This document shows, in pieces, positions 7,980 through 18,100 of a DNA stretch of 64,000 nucleotides. The position numbers and the translations under genes were made by a program. Under the pieces are notes generated by a model, which was not told the DNA's origin, searched no databases, and saw only the letters and a list, made by a program, of their open reading frames with translations. Source of the DNA: Ectothiorhodospira haloalkaliphila ATCC 51935 (GTDB taxonomy: Bacteria; Pseudomonadota; Gammaproteobacteria; Ectothiorhodospirales; Ectothiorhodospiraceae). Numbering within the stretch: position 1 is the first letter of the stretch; each line of letters begins with the position of its first letter. The stretch spans positions 173,729 through 237,728 of the forward strand of contig NZ_KK214996.1 in assembly GCF_000633935.1 (NCBI RefSeq). Direction: 5' to 3'.

Positions 7980-9404
7980 ATGAAACATTCACACGACCTG
8001 ATCCTCATCGGCGGCGGCGTGGGCGGACTCATCATTACCAGCGTTGCCGGGCAGTTGGGCCTTGACGTCGTGCTCATCGAACGTCGCGAGAGGCTTGGCG
8101 GTGACTGCCTCCACTACGGCTGTGTGCCGAGCAAGACCCTGATCCGCTCGGCGGCGGTGGCCCATCAGATACGGCACGCCGATCGATACGGTCTGGAACC
8201 AGTGGCGTCGGAGGTCGATCTGGGCCGCGTGATGGATCGGGTGCGAGCATCCATCAACACCCTGGGCGAGCACGACGACCCGGAACGGTTTCGCAACTAT
8301 GGGGTGTCCGTGCGCTTCGGGGCCGCCCGATTTGTCGACCCGCACACTGTCCAGATCAACGGCGAGCAGATTCGGGGACGGCGCCTGGTCATCGCCACGG
8401 GCTCACGACCGGCGGTGCCCCCCATTCCCGGCCTGGATGGAATCGATTACTGGACCAACGAGACCATCTTTGACCAGCGCCAGCTACCCGAGCGGCTAGC
8501 GGTTCTGGGAGGGGGGCCCGTGGGCGTGGAACTGGCTCAGGCCTTCTCTCGGCTGGGTAGCCGGGTCACGGTGCTGCAGCGTCCCTCCTCGCTTCTGCCA
8601 CGGGAAGACCCGGAAATGACACGAGCGCTTGAGCGTCAACTCAGCAATGAAGGCCTGTCCGTGGCCACGGGCAGCACGGTGGAATCCGTTGCCTCCGAAG
8701 ACGGCGAGATTTGCTTGCAGGGGCAAAATGCCGAGGGTGGCTTTCAGGTGACAGCCGACGCAGTACTTGTCGCTGCTGGCCGACGCGCCCAGATCGACGA
8801 TCTGGGCCTGGAAGCGGCCGGGGTGAAGGTGAAGAACGGGCTGATCCGCGTCGATCGACGCATGCGGACCAGCCAGCGCCACATCTTTGCTTGCGGTGAC
8901 TGCTGCGGGCCGTATCCCTTTACTCATGTCGCCGAGTACCAGGCCGGCATCATCATCGCCAATGCCGTCTTCCGCCTTCCCAAGCGCGCCGACTACCGAG
9001 TGGTGCCCTGGGTCACCTACACGGCGCCCGAACTGGCGCGAGTGGGACTGACCGAGGCCGAGGCCCGATCCAGGGGCATGGGCGTCCAGGTTGCCCGGTT
9101 TTCCTTCCGTGACGTGGACCGGGCGGTGTGTGATGGTGAAACGGCCGGCTCGGCCAAACTGGTCATCCAAAAGGAACGGCTGGTGGGCGCCACCCTACTG
9201 GGGGCACAGGCCGGTGAGTTGATCCATGAACTGGTACTGGCCATGCAAACCCGCCTCAAGGTCGGGCAGATCTCGGCCACGATTCACGCCTACCCCACCC
9301 GCGCGCAGGTCCATCGACGAGCGATCAATACGCTTTACGCTTCTAAGCTCTTCTCGCCGCGCACGCGAAGCCTCGTCCGTTGGATCCAGCGGATACTCCC
9401 TTGA
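7980..9404 (+). CDS. Mercuric reductase-like FAD disulfide oxidoreductase
   Basis: A 474-residue member of the class I pyridine nucleotide-disulfide oxidoreductases (MerA/dihydrolipoyl dehydrogenase family). The FAD motif LIGGGVGGLIITSVAG and the redox pair GGDCLHYGCVPSK (Cys43 and Cys48) are intact, as are the NADPH motif VLGGGPVGVELAQAF near residue 174 and the FAD motif IFACGDCCGPYPFTHVAEYQA near residue 301. The dimerisation domain ends in a basic RWIQRILP tail. The N-terminal heavy-metal domain and the C-terminal cysteine pair of true MerA are absent, so mercury reduction is not supported. It stands alone, 238 bp after the divergent small repeat gene. Confidence 0.85.
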   Translation: MKHSHDLILIGGGVGGLIITSVAGQLGLDVVLIERRERLGGDCLHYGCVPSKTLIRSAAVAHQIRHADRYGLEPVASEVDLGRVMDRVRASINTLGEHDDPERFRNYGVSVRFGAARFVDPHTVQINGEQIRGRRLVIATGSRPAVPPIPGLDGIDYWTNETIFDQRQLPERLAVLGGGPVGVELAQAFSRLGSRVTVLQRPSSLLPREDPEMTRALERQLSNEGLSVATGSTVESVASEDGEICLQGQNAEGGFQVTADAVLVAAGRRAQIDDLGLEAAGVKVKNGLIRVDRRMRTSQRHIFACGDCCGPYPFTHVAEYQAGIIIANAVFRLPKRADYRVVPWVTYTAPELARVGLTEAEARSRGMGVQVARFSFRDVDRAVCDGETAGSAKLVIQKERLVGATLLGAQAGELIHELVLAMQTRLKVGQISATIHAYPTRAQVHRRAINTLYASKLFSPRTRSLVRWIQRILP

Positions 9405-9814
9405 AACAGCCTCAAAACCTGAAGGCCCTGAAGGAGAGCCGGCCCGCTAAGGGCGCTGTGGTTTCGATACGATTTCCTTGACCAGCTCCCATTATGCATC
9501 GGAAAGCTCGTACCGCCCTGCCATGAGGCCTCGCCCAACGGAAAATCCGTCTCGCCACCCTCTTGCGGACCGATTTCAGTGGCATGCGCTGCCGCCGCTG
9601 CTCAGGACGGGCCTCCCTTGGGACTTGACAGGTATCCGGCGGACGAAGGGATCTTGCAGCGGAGCTTCTCGAAAATTTGACACACAAGGCTGTTTGGATC
9701 GTGTCTGCCAATATCCCATGGGTCTATTGGTCGACAAGGAGTCGACTTGCCCAAGTGCGAAAGCGGGCGGATCCTGGATGCATCCAGCAAAACGAACCTG
9801 CGCGAGACACTGCC
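9405..9814. other. Intergenic region, promoter of the 9815 operon expected
   Basis: About 410 bases without a convincing gene. TTGACA at 9625-9630 is a possible -35 element but no matching -10 was found at normal spacing. Open frames here on either strand have no start signal or family features. Confidence 0.4.
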
Positions 9815-12292
9815 ATGTCTGCAATGACACCGGTTCCGGCTTGGTATGGTCACAGGAAGGCGTGGTCCTTCATGGGCGCGCTTCCCGTCAGCCCCCTGCT
9901 GACCGCCGGCTTGATCCTCATACTGTTCTGGTCCGCCCTTGCGCCCCAGCCCGTTCGGGCCGAGCCCCCGGAGACGTCGGAAGCCCTGATGCGCTTGCAG
10001 GCGGAGGGCGACCTGACGGTGCGTGCCCTGCGGGCCTGGGGGGCGTTGCCGGAGCGCTACATGCCCATGCTCCTGAAACTGCAGGGCCAGGGCCTGGATA
10101 TCCTCGGGCTGGATGGGAAGCAGGTGGCCGCCCTGGCCGAGCGCGCCCGAACCGAGGATGGGCTTGAGGGGCACCGGGATGATCTGCAGACTCTGGCCCG
10201 TCTGATGGCCGATCTGGGCAAGACGCCGCCGGAGCGGGTCACCAAGGTCTTCTCTGGTTACATGGATGAGTACTGGGAAGCGTTCGGTTATAACGCGAAC
10301 CTGAATCCCCGACCGGAGTTCCTTGATGAGTACGGGGCCTTTTCCGATGCGACCCTGAAGATCGACACCCAGGATGCCAGGAGGATTGCTGTCGGGATGC
10401 GGTCCGTCGAACCCCTTTTCCATCCCCCGTACGCCCATGACACCCACGAGGCGCGTATCACCCTGGCGGTGGATCCACAGGGCACCAGCAATCCTGTACT
10501 GTCGCTGCTTGCCCCGGACCAACTGGACGAGAACGAAGGCCGGGCACACGCCTTTCGTCTCGCACTGGCCACACCGGATGAGGAGCCTGTCAAACTGAGT
10601 CTCACCTCCAGGCCCGGTGGGGGGCAGAACCACCGCCTGGCCGAGGTCGAACTGGATGGGCCGATACCCGATCGTGTCACGCTGGCCCTGCGACCCGGGG
10701 GTGAGGTTCTGGTCCTGGACGATGAAGAACGTCTTTTGCTGGAGGTCATGGCGCCGGATCTGCTGGCGCTTGAGCCATGGCATGTGGTGGTCATGGCTTC
10801 TGCCCGCGAGAGCAATACGCCGGGCCGACTGTCACTGCGCTCCGTGGCCATCGCGGAGAGGGACCTGCTGCTGACACATGATCCCCATGCGTTGGTCGAG
10901 GCGCCGACGAAGACCGTGCTGTTCAGCGGCGAAATCCTGGGGCGACACTGGGAAACCTTTGCCGCCACACGGCATGCCTATCTGCAATACCTGTCGATGC
11001 ATGAGGGCGGTTTGCGAGTGGATGCCCCGGCGGACCAGGGACGGGTGATGGCCGGCATCCGCTCGGTGCATCCGCTGCTCTGGCTGGACCGGTTTCAGGG
11101 TATGGCAACCCAGGACCTCACCTTCCACCTCCGCCCCGAACAGACCACCGGGCTGGTGGTGGCCCTGACCACCGAGTTGGGGAACGAACGCCGCGAACCC
11201 TCAGACCCCTTCTATCTCATGCACTGGAGACGTGACGGCCAGGAGGGATACAAGGCCCACGTCCAGACCCGCCGGAACGCGTCATTGCTGGAGTCGGAAC
11301 CGGAGGCGATGCCCGAAAGCCTCACCTTCAGGCTGACCCCCGAGGGCGTTCGCCTGCTGGCCCCCGGATTTCCCGATACCCTGACGCCCTGGGATGCGCT
11401 GGCCTCCGGCCAGGGTCTGTATCTGTACGTGTATTCCCGGGCCGAGGAAAACGACGCACCGGTGGCGCTGGCGCTCGACCGGATCACCCTCAAGCGCTCG
11501 CCGGGGCCCCGCATGTACGCCGGCGTGCCCCAGCCGGGTGTGTCGGAGTTGCCCATGACCGCCCTCTTTTCGGGCCAGGAAGATGCCCTCTGGGACAATC
11601 ACGCCCGCAGCGGCATGGAGTTTGACGATTATGCCCGATACACCGAAGCCGGACTGGAAGTGGACGTGCCGGCGAGCTACCGCAACAGTCGTGCGGGCAT
11701 CGTTTCCAGCGAGCGGGTGATCAACCTGGATGGGCGTCTGGATCGCACGGCCTACCGGGTGCGGCTGAGGTTCGATCCGGACAGGACGGACGGCTTCCAG
11801 GTCCTGTTTGCCAACGATCCGGTCACCGGCGCCGGTGCCGATGCCCCGGGCGTGAGCCTGGTCAGGCATCGGCATAATCGATTGACCGGGAAGTACGTCC
11901 TGGAGTTGAAGAAGGGAAGATCCTCCTGGTTTCGCGAGATTGATGCGGCCTGGATGGGCGCCCATTGGGACGGCACGGTGGATATCGAACTGGGAGAGCA
12001 CTCCATGCAGGTCAGCCTGCCGGGCGGGCTCAGCCTCCGCGGCACGGGGTTTTCCATTTCCGATTCCACGCGCTGGCACATGACGGTGCGCTCCATGTCC
12101 GAAGGCGGCCAGACCACCTCCTGGGACCGCATGGCACCGGCGCGCATGGTCCTGCGTGAGATCGAGGCGGGCTGGGTCACCCCCATGGGCATGTCTGCCG
12201 CCGATTACTGGGAATTGCGTGATCCGGATGACTTCGACCCTGAAGCCTATTTGAAGGCCCTGATGTCCGGGCCCGGGAGTGACTTGCCATGA
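9815..12292 (+). CDS. Large exported protein with three internal repeats, unknown function
   Basis: An 825-residue protein not assignable to any family I recognise. A long N-terminal segment with a hydrophobic core (LLTAGLILILFWSALA, then PVRA before EPPE) looks like a signal peptide or anchor. A helical region (residues 50-140) precedes three diverged repeats that start near residues 143, 366 and 580 and are about 220 residues apart. Each opens with FSG, a conserved Trp, an acidic/aromatic stretch and then LxVDxP and AGxRSxxPL-like segments; the predicted all-beta content suggests a jelly-roll or lamin-G-like fold (inference). The ATG at 9815 was chosen because it gives the signal peptide. 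It overlaps the next gene by ATGA, so the two are coupled. Confidence 0.8.
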   Translation: MSAMTPVPAWYGHRKAWSFMGALPVSPLLTAGLILILFWSALAPQPVRAEPPETSEALMRLQAEGDLTVRALRAWGALPERYMPMLLKLQGQGLDILGLDGKQVAALAERARTEDGLEGHRDDLQTLARLMADLGKTPPERVTKVFSGYMDEYWEAFGYNANLNPRPEFLDEYGAFSDATLKIDTQDARRIAVGMRSVEPLFHPPYAHDTHEARITLAVDPQGTSNPVLSLLAPDQLDENEGRAHAFRLALATPDEEPVKLSLTSRPGGGQNHRLAEVELDGPIPDRVTLALRPGGEVLVLDDEERLLLEVMAPDLLALEPWHVVVMASARESNTPGRLSLRSVAIAERDLLLTHDPHALVEAPTKTVLFSGEILGRHWETFAATRHAYLQYLSMHEGGLRVDAPADQGRVMAGIRSVHPLLWLDRFQGMATQDLTFHLRPEQTTGLVVALTTELGNERREPSDPFYLMHWRRDGQEGYKAHVQTRRNASLLESEPEAMPESLTFRLTPEGVRLLAPGFPDTLTPWDALASGQGLYLYVYSRAEENDAPVALALDRITLKRSPGPRMYAGVPQPGVSELPMTALFSGQEDALWDNHARSGMEFDDYARYTEAGLEVDVPASYRNSRAGIVSSERVINLDGRLDRTAYRVRLRFDPDRTDGFQVLFANDPVTGAGADAPGVSLVRHRHNRLTGKYVLELKKGRSSWFREIDAAWMGAHWDGTVDIELGEHSMQVSLPGGLSLRGTGFSISDSTRWHMTVRSMSEGGQTTSWDRMAPARMVLREIEAGWVTPMGMSAADYWELRDPDDFDPEAYLKALMSGPGSDLP

Positions 12293-14385
12293 ACACACGG
12301 GCCCGCCTCTCATTCATGCTTCCCGTGCTGCTGATGCTGTCCCTGGGCATGGCCCTGCCTGTCACTGCCGATCAGCGGTTCATGGACAAGGAGGACCACC
12401 CGGCGCTGAAAAGGATCATCGGCATGGATTACGAGCGCCAGAAACAGGTGTTTGAACGCATCGGCATCCCGGTTTCGGATGACTTTTACCATTGCCTTTG
12501 CAGCCGCGCCAGGTATGGGTCAAGCACCACCAGCACCTCTTACCACCCCGCAGCCCTGCCCGGCTGGGATGACATGTACATCTGCGGCCGACCGGGCGGG
12601 CCGTGCATGACCCGAGGGTTTGGCTGCTGGAGAAATCCGCTTCCCTCCGACCCCCGTATATGGCGCTTCTGTTCCGGGAGGGATGGCTACGCCGGTGAAG
12701 ACATCCTCGAGGACCTGCTGGGGGCGCTTTCCGAGCTGCCCCAGGCAGGGATCGATTATGGACAAAAATTGGACGAGTGCCGCGAACACCACTCCCTGCG
12801 CACAAGCCCCGACAGCATCCGCGACTTCCAGTACGGCTATGACTACCTGGCCAGCCAGGGTGTGCCGGTACTGCCGCCGCCGTCGTCCGTAACCCGGGAA
12901 CTGCAGCGCGAGGCCGAGTACGACCGTCAGGATCTGCAACGCAGACTCTCCCGGATCGAGCAGCGGGTGGAGAAGGAACTGGAAGTCAGCCTCGTGCAGG
13001 AACTGGGCAAGGAGCTGATCACCCACAAGCATACCCACACGGCGATCGCCGAACTGGCGCGGGCCGTCAACAAGACCGCCCAGCAGGAACTGAGCAAAGA
13101 ACTCGAAGACTTGCAGAAGGCTTCGAACGGGGATCAAGGCCAGATCATTGTCCTGCAGTCACGACTGAACCGGGCCGAGCAGGAAGGCGCCAGGATTGAA
13201 ACCCTGCTCACCGGGCTGGGGGCCGCGCAGGATGCCCACAAGCTGCCGGGCATCTTCTCCGATGCCACCTCCGGGGATCCGCGACAGATGGGCCAGGCCC
13301 TCATCGACACGACCGACCTGGTGGAAAAGTACTTCAAGAAGTACCAGAAAAGCACCGGTGCGGCAGCCCGGCAATGGCGGGACATGGCTGCGCAGGGGCT
13401 GAGCCCGGAGGATGCCCGGCGGTTTGAGCAGATCATCGAGAATGAACAGGTGATCAACACCGCACTTTCCGGCGTGAGCACCGCCCTGAAGGCGGGTAAG
13501 TGGGGCGCCTATGCCTACGATGCCTATCAGGACTACAAGAGGCTGCGGGCCGAGGCTGACCGGATGGCGGCTTCCGGTCGCTACACCGAGGCACAGGCTC
13601 GCATGCTCAACGCCTTCAACGTCATGAGTGATCTCTCCAGGCGCGCCGCCGGCCGCCTGCCGCCCGGTATCAGCGAGATGTCACAGTTCTATGCCGAGGC
13701 CCTGGCGCTGCCCGGTCAGGTGGATCAGATGATGCGGGAGCTGGTCGATCGACACGATGTGATGGCAGATATCTCCGGCACCCAGGCCCAGACCGAGGCC
13801 ATGCGCCGATTCGGCGAGGCGCATCCCAATGCCAGCCTGGACCGGGATGACTACCTGTTCCGCCAGGCGGGGCTTTCCGCCTATATCCACCAACCGGGAG
13901 GGGGGCAGCGGGGTATCGACAGGCCCTATGTGCTGCTCCCCAGGGCCGATGCCGATCCCATCTACATCGATCAGCGCACGCGGGATCGGCTGATGGAGGC
14001 CGCCTACTACTTTCCCCTGGCCAACGACCGGCGCATGACCGATGCCGATGTGGAGGAACTTCTGAGAAACGTGGGAGACGCGGGGACATCCCTGGCCATC
14101 GACGACTGGCGTCGGGCCGCCGAAAAACGGCTCAAGGATGCCGCCTACGCTGGACAGCGGGCCGAACTGATCGGTCCCGACGAGATCAGCATGCAGACCC
14201 TGACGGCGTTCAGCAGCGTGGTGTGGGAAAGTCTCCCCGAGCGCTGCCAGTTCAGCCGATCCACCGAAAAACGCCTGCTGCGGGCCTATGCCCGGCAACC
14301 GGAAGCCGTCGAGTCATGGATCCGCGAGCATGGGCTGGCGCTGACCGTGGCTGAGGCGCGCAGAGACGCGCGGCAGGGGCAATAG
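12289..14385 (+). CDS. Large exported coiled-coil protein, unknown function
   Basis: A 698-residue protein with a clear signal peptide (MLPVLLMLSLGMALPVTADQ at residues 6-25). The first 170 mature residues are rich in Cys, Trp and Pro (HCLCS, ICGRPGGPC, GFGCW, RFCSG, DECREH), which suggests disulfides outside the cytoplasm. Residues about 195-310 form a charged heptad-like coiled coil (LQREAEYDRQDLQRRL, RIEQRVEKELE). The rest is alpha-helical with no recognised motif. No homologous family is recognised. It overlaps the preceding gene by 4 bp, implying that the two work together, perhaps as a periplasmic or surface complex (inference). Confidence 0.8.
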   Translation: MNTRARLSFMLPVLLMLSLGMALPVTADQRFMDKEDHPALKRIIGMDYERQKQVFERIGIPVSDDFYHCLCSRARYGSSTTSTSYHPAALPGWDDMYICGRPGGPCMTRGFGCWRNPLPSDPRIWRFCSGRDGYAGEDILEDLLGALSELPQAGIDYGQKLDECREHHSLRTSPDSIRDFQYGYDYLASQGVPVLPPPSSVTRELQREAEYDRQDLQRRLSRIEQRVEKELEVSLVQELGKELITHKHTHTAIAELARAVNKTAQQELSKELEDLQKASNGDQGQIIVLQSRLNRAEQEGARIETLLTGLGAAQDAHKLPGIFSDATSGDPRQMGQALIDTTDLVEKYFKKYQKSTGAAARQWRDMAAQGLSPEDARRFEQIIENEQVINTALSGVSTALKAGKWGAYAYDAYQDYKRLRAEADRMAASGRYTEAQARMLNAFNVMSDLSRRAAGRLPPGISEMSQFYAEALALPGQVDQMMRELVDRHDVMADISGTQAQTEAMRRFGEAHPNASLDRDDYLFRQAGLSAYIHQPGGGQRGIDRPYVLLPRADADPIYIDQRTRDRLMEAAYYFPLANDRRMTDADVEELLRNVGDAGTSLAIDDWRRAAEKRLKDAAYAGQRAELIGPDEISMQTLTAFSSVVWESLPERCQFSRSTEKRLLRAYARQPEAVESWIREHGLALTVAEARRDARQGQ

Positions 14386-14571
14386 GGGATATCAGCCGCC
14401 GCTTCGAGAGGAAATCCCGGCATAACGGACCCACAGCGGGCCATCTTCCTGGTCAGGAACGAGCCCGTTCCTGCGTTCCGTCACAAGACCCTGCTGCAAC
14501 TGGTGCAGGAAGGGCGGACCGAGGATGTGATCGGCTATCTGGAGTCGATCAGCGCCGGGTTCGTCGGGTGA
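14386..14571 (+). pseudogene. DUF2384/MbcA-like antitoxin C-terminal remnant
   Basis: The frame downstream of the 698-residue gene stop stays open to a TGA at 14571 and has no start. Its end reads FRHKTLLQLVQEGRTEDVIGYL, resembling the C-terminal part of MbcA/ParS-like (DUF2384) antitoxins, where xxxKTxxxLVxEGRxxxVxxYL is a common pattern. The toxin gene is missing. Identification is by memory of the motif only. Confidence 0.35.
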
Positions 14572-14760
14572 TCCTCGTCGACCTGCCTTCCGGCCCCACC
14601 TTTCTGTCTCAGGAGGATCATCGGCGGTCCGGGGTCGAGTTCACCCTCTCGTCCTCATCAAACTCATTCACGCGGGGATCCAGATGCAGGGTCTCCTGGG
14701 TGAGGCCCTGAATGGCCTCCAGGCCCACGAAGGCCGGTTGCGGTTCAGCCACGGGGGCAG

Positions 14761-14851
14761 ACCGATGCTGCTGGCATACACGGGCGCGAGGGTGCCGAAG
14801 GCACCATTGGCCAACCCCACACCGAAGCAGGCCATCACGGCGAGATGAAAT
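14761..14851 (-). pseudogene. MFS transporter fragment (central transmembrane part)
   Basis: The minus strand encodes HLAVMACFGVGLANGAFG followed by TLAPVYASSIGLP, the pattern of the seventh transmembrane segment of YcaD-like MFS transporters. There is no start and the frame is lost on both sides. Its proper upstream neighbour in such a protein matches the piece found at 25450-25690, 10.6 kb away on the other strand. Confidence 0.5.
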
Positions 14852-14970
14852 CCTGCGCCTGGCGAAGCAGAACACGCTCATGCCGCGAATGCCCTAGGGT
14901 TCGGGCCAGGGGTGGACCAATTGGCTCAAAGCGTTAGGATGCAGGACTGATCCTGTCACCGACATCGCCC

Positions 14971-15051
14971 GTGTTTCCAACCCTCACATCCGTCTCCAGC
15001 CTGCTTCTGGGCATGGGCATCCTGGCCCGGCACCTGAATGGGGGGCAATGA
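14971..15051 (+). pseudogene. MFS transporter fragment (first transmembrane segment)
   Basis: Twenty-six codons ending in TGA read FPTLTSVSSLLLGMGILA and then diverge. This resembles the start of YcaD-like MFS transporters, where TSVSSLLLGMGILA forms the first helix. It lies on the opposite strand from the piece at 14761-14851. Confidence 0.45.
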
Positions 15052-15166
15052 TGTTTCGTTGACGAAACGGTGCCAGCAGCAATCGCCCGATGGCCCGCCC
15101 GGGTGTCAGCCAGCGGATGCGGCTACCATGGCGACGATCGTTCAGCACGCGGTCGGTGAGCCTCAA

Positions 15167-18100
15167 TCACCCTGGGGGAGAGGCACCACCGTAGAAACGT
15201 TCCGGGCCCAGTTTCTGGAGCAGGATCCGGGAGACCTGGTCTTCGTCCAGGTTACCTTGGGCAGAAAACAGGGGCTGGATGCGGCCCTGACCGCCGGCTT
15301 CCTCCATGAGACGACCGCTCATGGCATCTCCCATGCTGGACACCATGCAGCCCTCCGGGGCCACATTGAAAACGATGTCGTAACCAGCCTCCAGTTTACC
15401 CAGGGCCTCACCCACATAGGGGGATAACTCTCCACCGGGCCGGCCGGTTGGGATCAATCGACGTGACCGATCCAGTGCCTGCGCCATGCTCTCCGGCAGC
15501 GGTAATCCTGCCGCCCGGTACAGGGGGCGAGCCAGCCAGTGGCGGAACCCCCATTCCACCCCCAGGGCCCCGAGGAAACGGCCGGCACGGGCGTTGCGCA
15601 GGCGCCGCAGCGATGACCGTGTGCCCGGATCAGTGGCCCGGGACAAGCGTACATGGCTCTCGCGGACCGTCTCCAGACTGCGCCAACGCCGACTCGCATT
15701 CTTGTAGTCCAGATAGGACCACACGGGCGTGTAGGTCAGGTGGAAACGGCCTGGGCCAAGCAGCCTGAGCAGACAGTCGAACAGGGCCTCCACCTGGGCC
15801 ACCCGCATGTACGTCTCGCCTTCCACGTGGATCTTCAACAGTGATGCCGCAGGCGGTGGATGCGTCACCCAGCGCCGGGCAAAATCCCGCAGTGGCCGCT
15901 GCAGCGAACGCCGGTGACGGCGCCATGCCGGCCACCAGGTCAACGCCCCCTCCGGCGCCTTGCACTCACGCTGGATCTGGAAGAGGGTCGCCGTCAACGC
16001 CCGATATTCCCCTCGCAAACCCGCCAGGGCGTCGGTGTCGGGGCAGCAAGCCGCCGCCTCGAAGAGCAGCTGGTGACAGACCCCCTGCAGCACCGCGCCC
16101 TGCATGCAACGCAGCAACACCGTCCTGCCCAGGCCCACGTCAAACCTCTGATCTTCCAGCCCCACCAGAAACCTCAGCAGATCTTCCGCCTCGTCCTCGC
16201 CGACCTGATCGCGCAGCGGGCCCGTATCCCGGTGGAACAGGAGCTTGTGGGTTTCCACATACTGACCCTGGCGACAGGGGCCCATCCCCTTGTTGTTGAA
16301 CACCAGCAGGCGGCGCTTGCCGTAAAGCGGGGATTCTGGATCCTCGCGCAAACGGCGGAACCGTTCCACCAGGGCGAGTGTGTCTCCATAGACGGCGGCC
16401 AGCGGGGCACACACCGACTCGCCCGCCGCGGCGCGGCCATGGCGGATGGTGGCCTCCAGATCGTAGGTGTCGTCGTAGTTGTCCAGGCAGGTCAGCGGGG
16501 TGCTCTGCAGCACTGAAGTCACGAAACGATTGTCGGCCAGGGTCGGCAGTGCCAGCACGTCGCGGGTCGGATCGATACCGTCGGACAGGTCCGTGAGCCG
16601 TTGCAGGGTACGCACCTCGAAGCCTTCTTCCGGAGCCTGCCATACACCCTGGGACAGGTACTGCCGCACCTGCTGGGCATGGGTGTTGACCCGGTTTTCC
16701 AGGTGGGCGAGTTCCTGGATGGCCGCATCCGACTGAATCAGCAGAAAGGGCCTTTGCCGCGCAAATTCCGACATCAGCGGCAGGCTGACGCTATCGGGCC
16801 CGCAGAGGAAGGTGGAGACGAAGACCAGGGCCAGCGGCTGGCGGCCCGGGGCCTCCAGTTGCCGGAACAAGCGCCGCAATCGCCGATGACGCAGCCGGGC
16901 ATGCAGCTGGCCCCGACTGACCGCCCTCACCAGGGTGGCCATGACCTGGGGATTGCGCCAGTAGAGGTGGGTCAGATCGTCATCCACCGTCACATCCAGG
17001 GCATGCGCGGGCACGGGGACCAGTCCGCGGTCACGCAGCAGGCGGCCGGCATGACTGTCGTAAAGCCCCGGGGTGAGGATGTATTCCCGGCCCAGGACCA
17101 GCGCAACCTCCTGCCCCTGCCCCACGGCCTCTTCCAGCTGGTCGGCCAGGCTATCCTGAAGTGTCTGGCGCCAGGCCCGCTGACCGGCCAGTGCCTGCGC
17201 GATGGCCGTTTCAAGGCGTGCCAGATCCACCTCGAGGCGATAGTGCGTGAATACGGTTCGCAGCTGCGGCAGCAACTGCGCCGCCAGCGCGGCAGGATCG
17301 GGATGGCGCAGGTTCAGGTGGAACAGCTGGATCCGTGCCCCGGGCTGCGCCTCCTGAGCCATGGCCCGTGCAGTGGCCAGTCCCCCCTGGTTGATGGTGC
17401 AACTGCGCCCAAGGCCAGCCCCATTGAGCGGCAGGAACTCGATCTGCGGCGCCAGGATGTATCCGTGGGGCTCGGCGGCCAGCCGGATCAGCTGGCCCAC
17501 CACCCCCAGATGCGGGGCGCAGGTATCGACGCGGAATCGCGACTGCCCGGCCAGTACATCCTCGGTCCGCGGCGTGTCCACCTGTACCGGCACGCCCAGT
17601 TGACTGAACAGTTCGGCGAAAAACCCCGCCCACTCGGACACGGCGAACGCGCGGGGAATGATCAGGCGATCCGGCGCCTGACTTTGCGGCAACCGCTCAT
17701 GGCTTTGCCGCCAGAGCGACTGGTAGGGGTCGGCCACCCGGGCTGTGTCCCGGTCCTTCTTGCGTCCCGTGGCCTCGTTGATGGCGCTGCAGCCGCCAAG
17801 GGTGAGGCGCAGCATGCCCTGTTGCGGGTCCAGGGTCTTGAGAAGGGTGCGATGGCAGCGGGCATCGGGATCCCCGCACACGGCCCCCTTGCAGGTGATG
17901 ATGTGCTTGTCGTACTCCCGCTGGATGAAGGTGTCCAGGTCCAGGGTGACGGCATCAGCGGTCTCATCCGCTGCCGGCAACAAGCCCAGACAGGCCCGGT
18001 GGCCAGGCAAGGGCGGGATCAGGCCGTAAACCTTCTCCCCGATCAGACGCTGCAGGCGACTGATCACCGCCGTGGGCAGGGGGTGGCCCAGCATCGGCTG

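Larger units (their letters stand above)
14572..15166. other. Degenerate intergenic region with gene fragments
   Basis: About 600 bases with no intact gene. Apart from the two MFS pieces listed separately, a minus-strand frame around 14650-14750 reads LEAIQGLTQETLHLDPRV, which may be the end of some lost gene but matches nothing I recognise. The base composition stays high-GC, so this is decayed resident DNA rather than a recent foreign insert. Confidence 0.5.

Noticed and set aside
7980-9404. True mercuric reductase and a mer operon
   Set aside because: No heavy-metal domain, no C-terminal Cys pair, no merT/P/R nearby.
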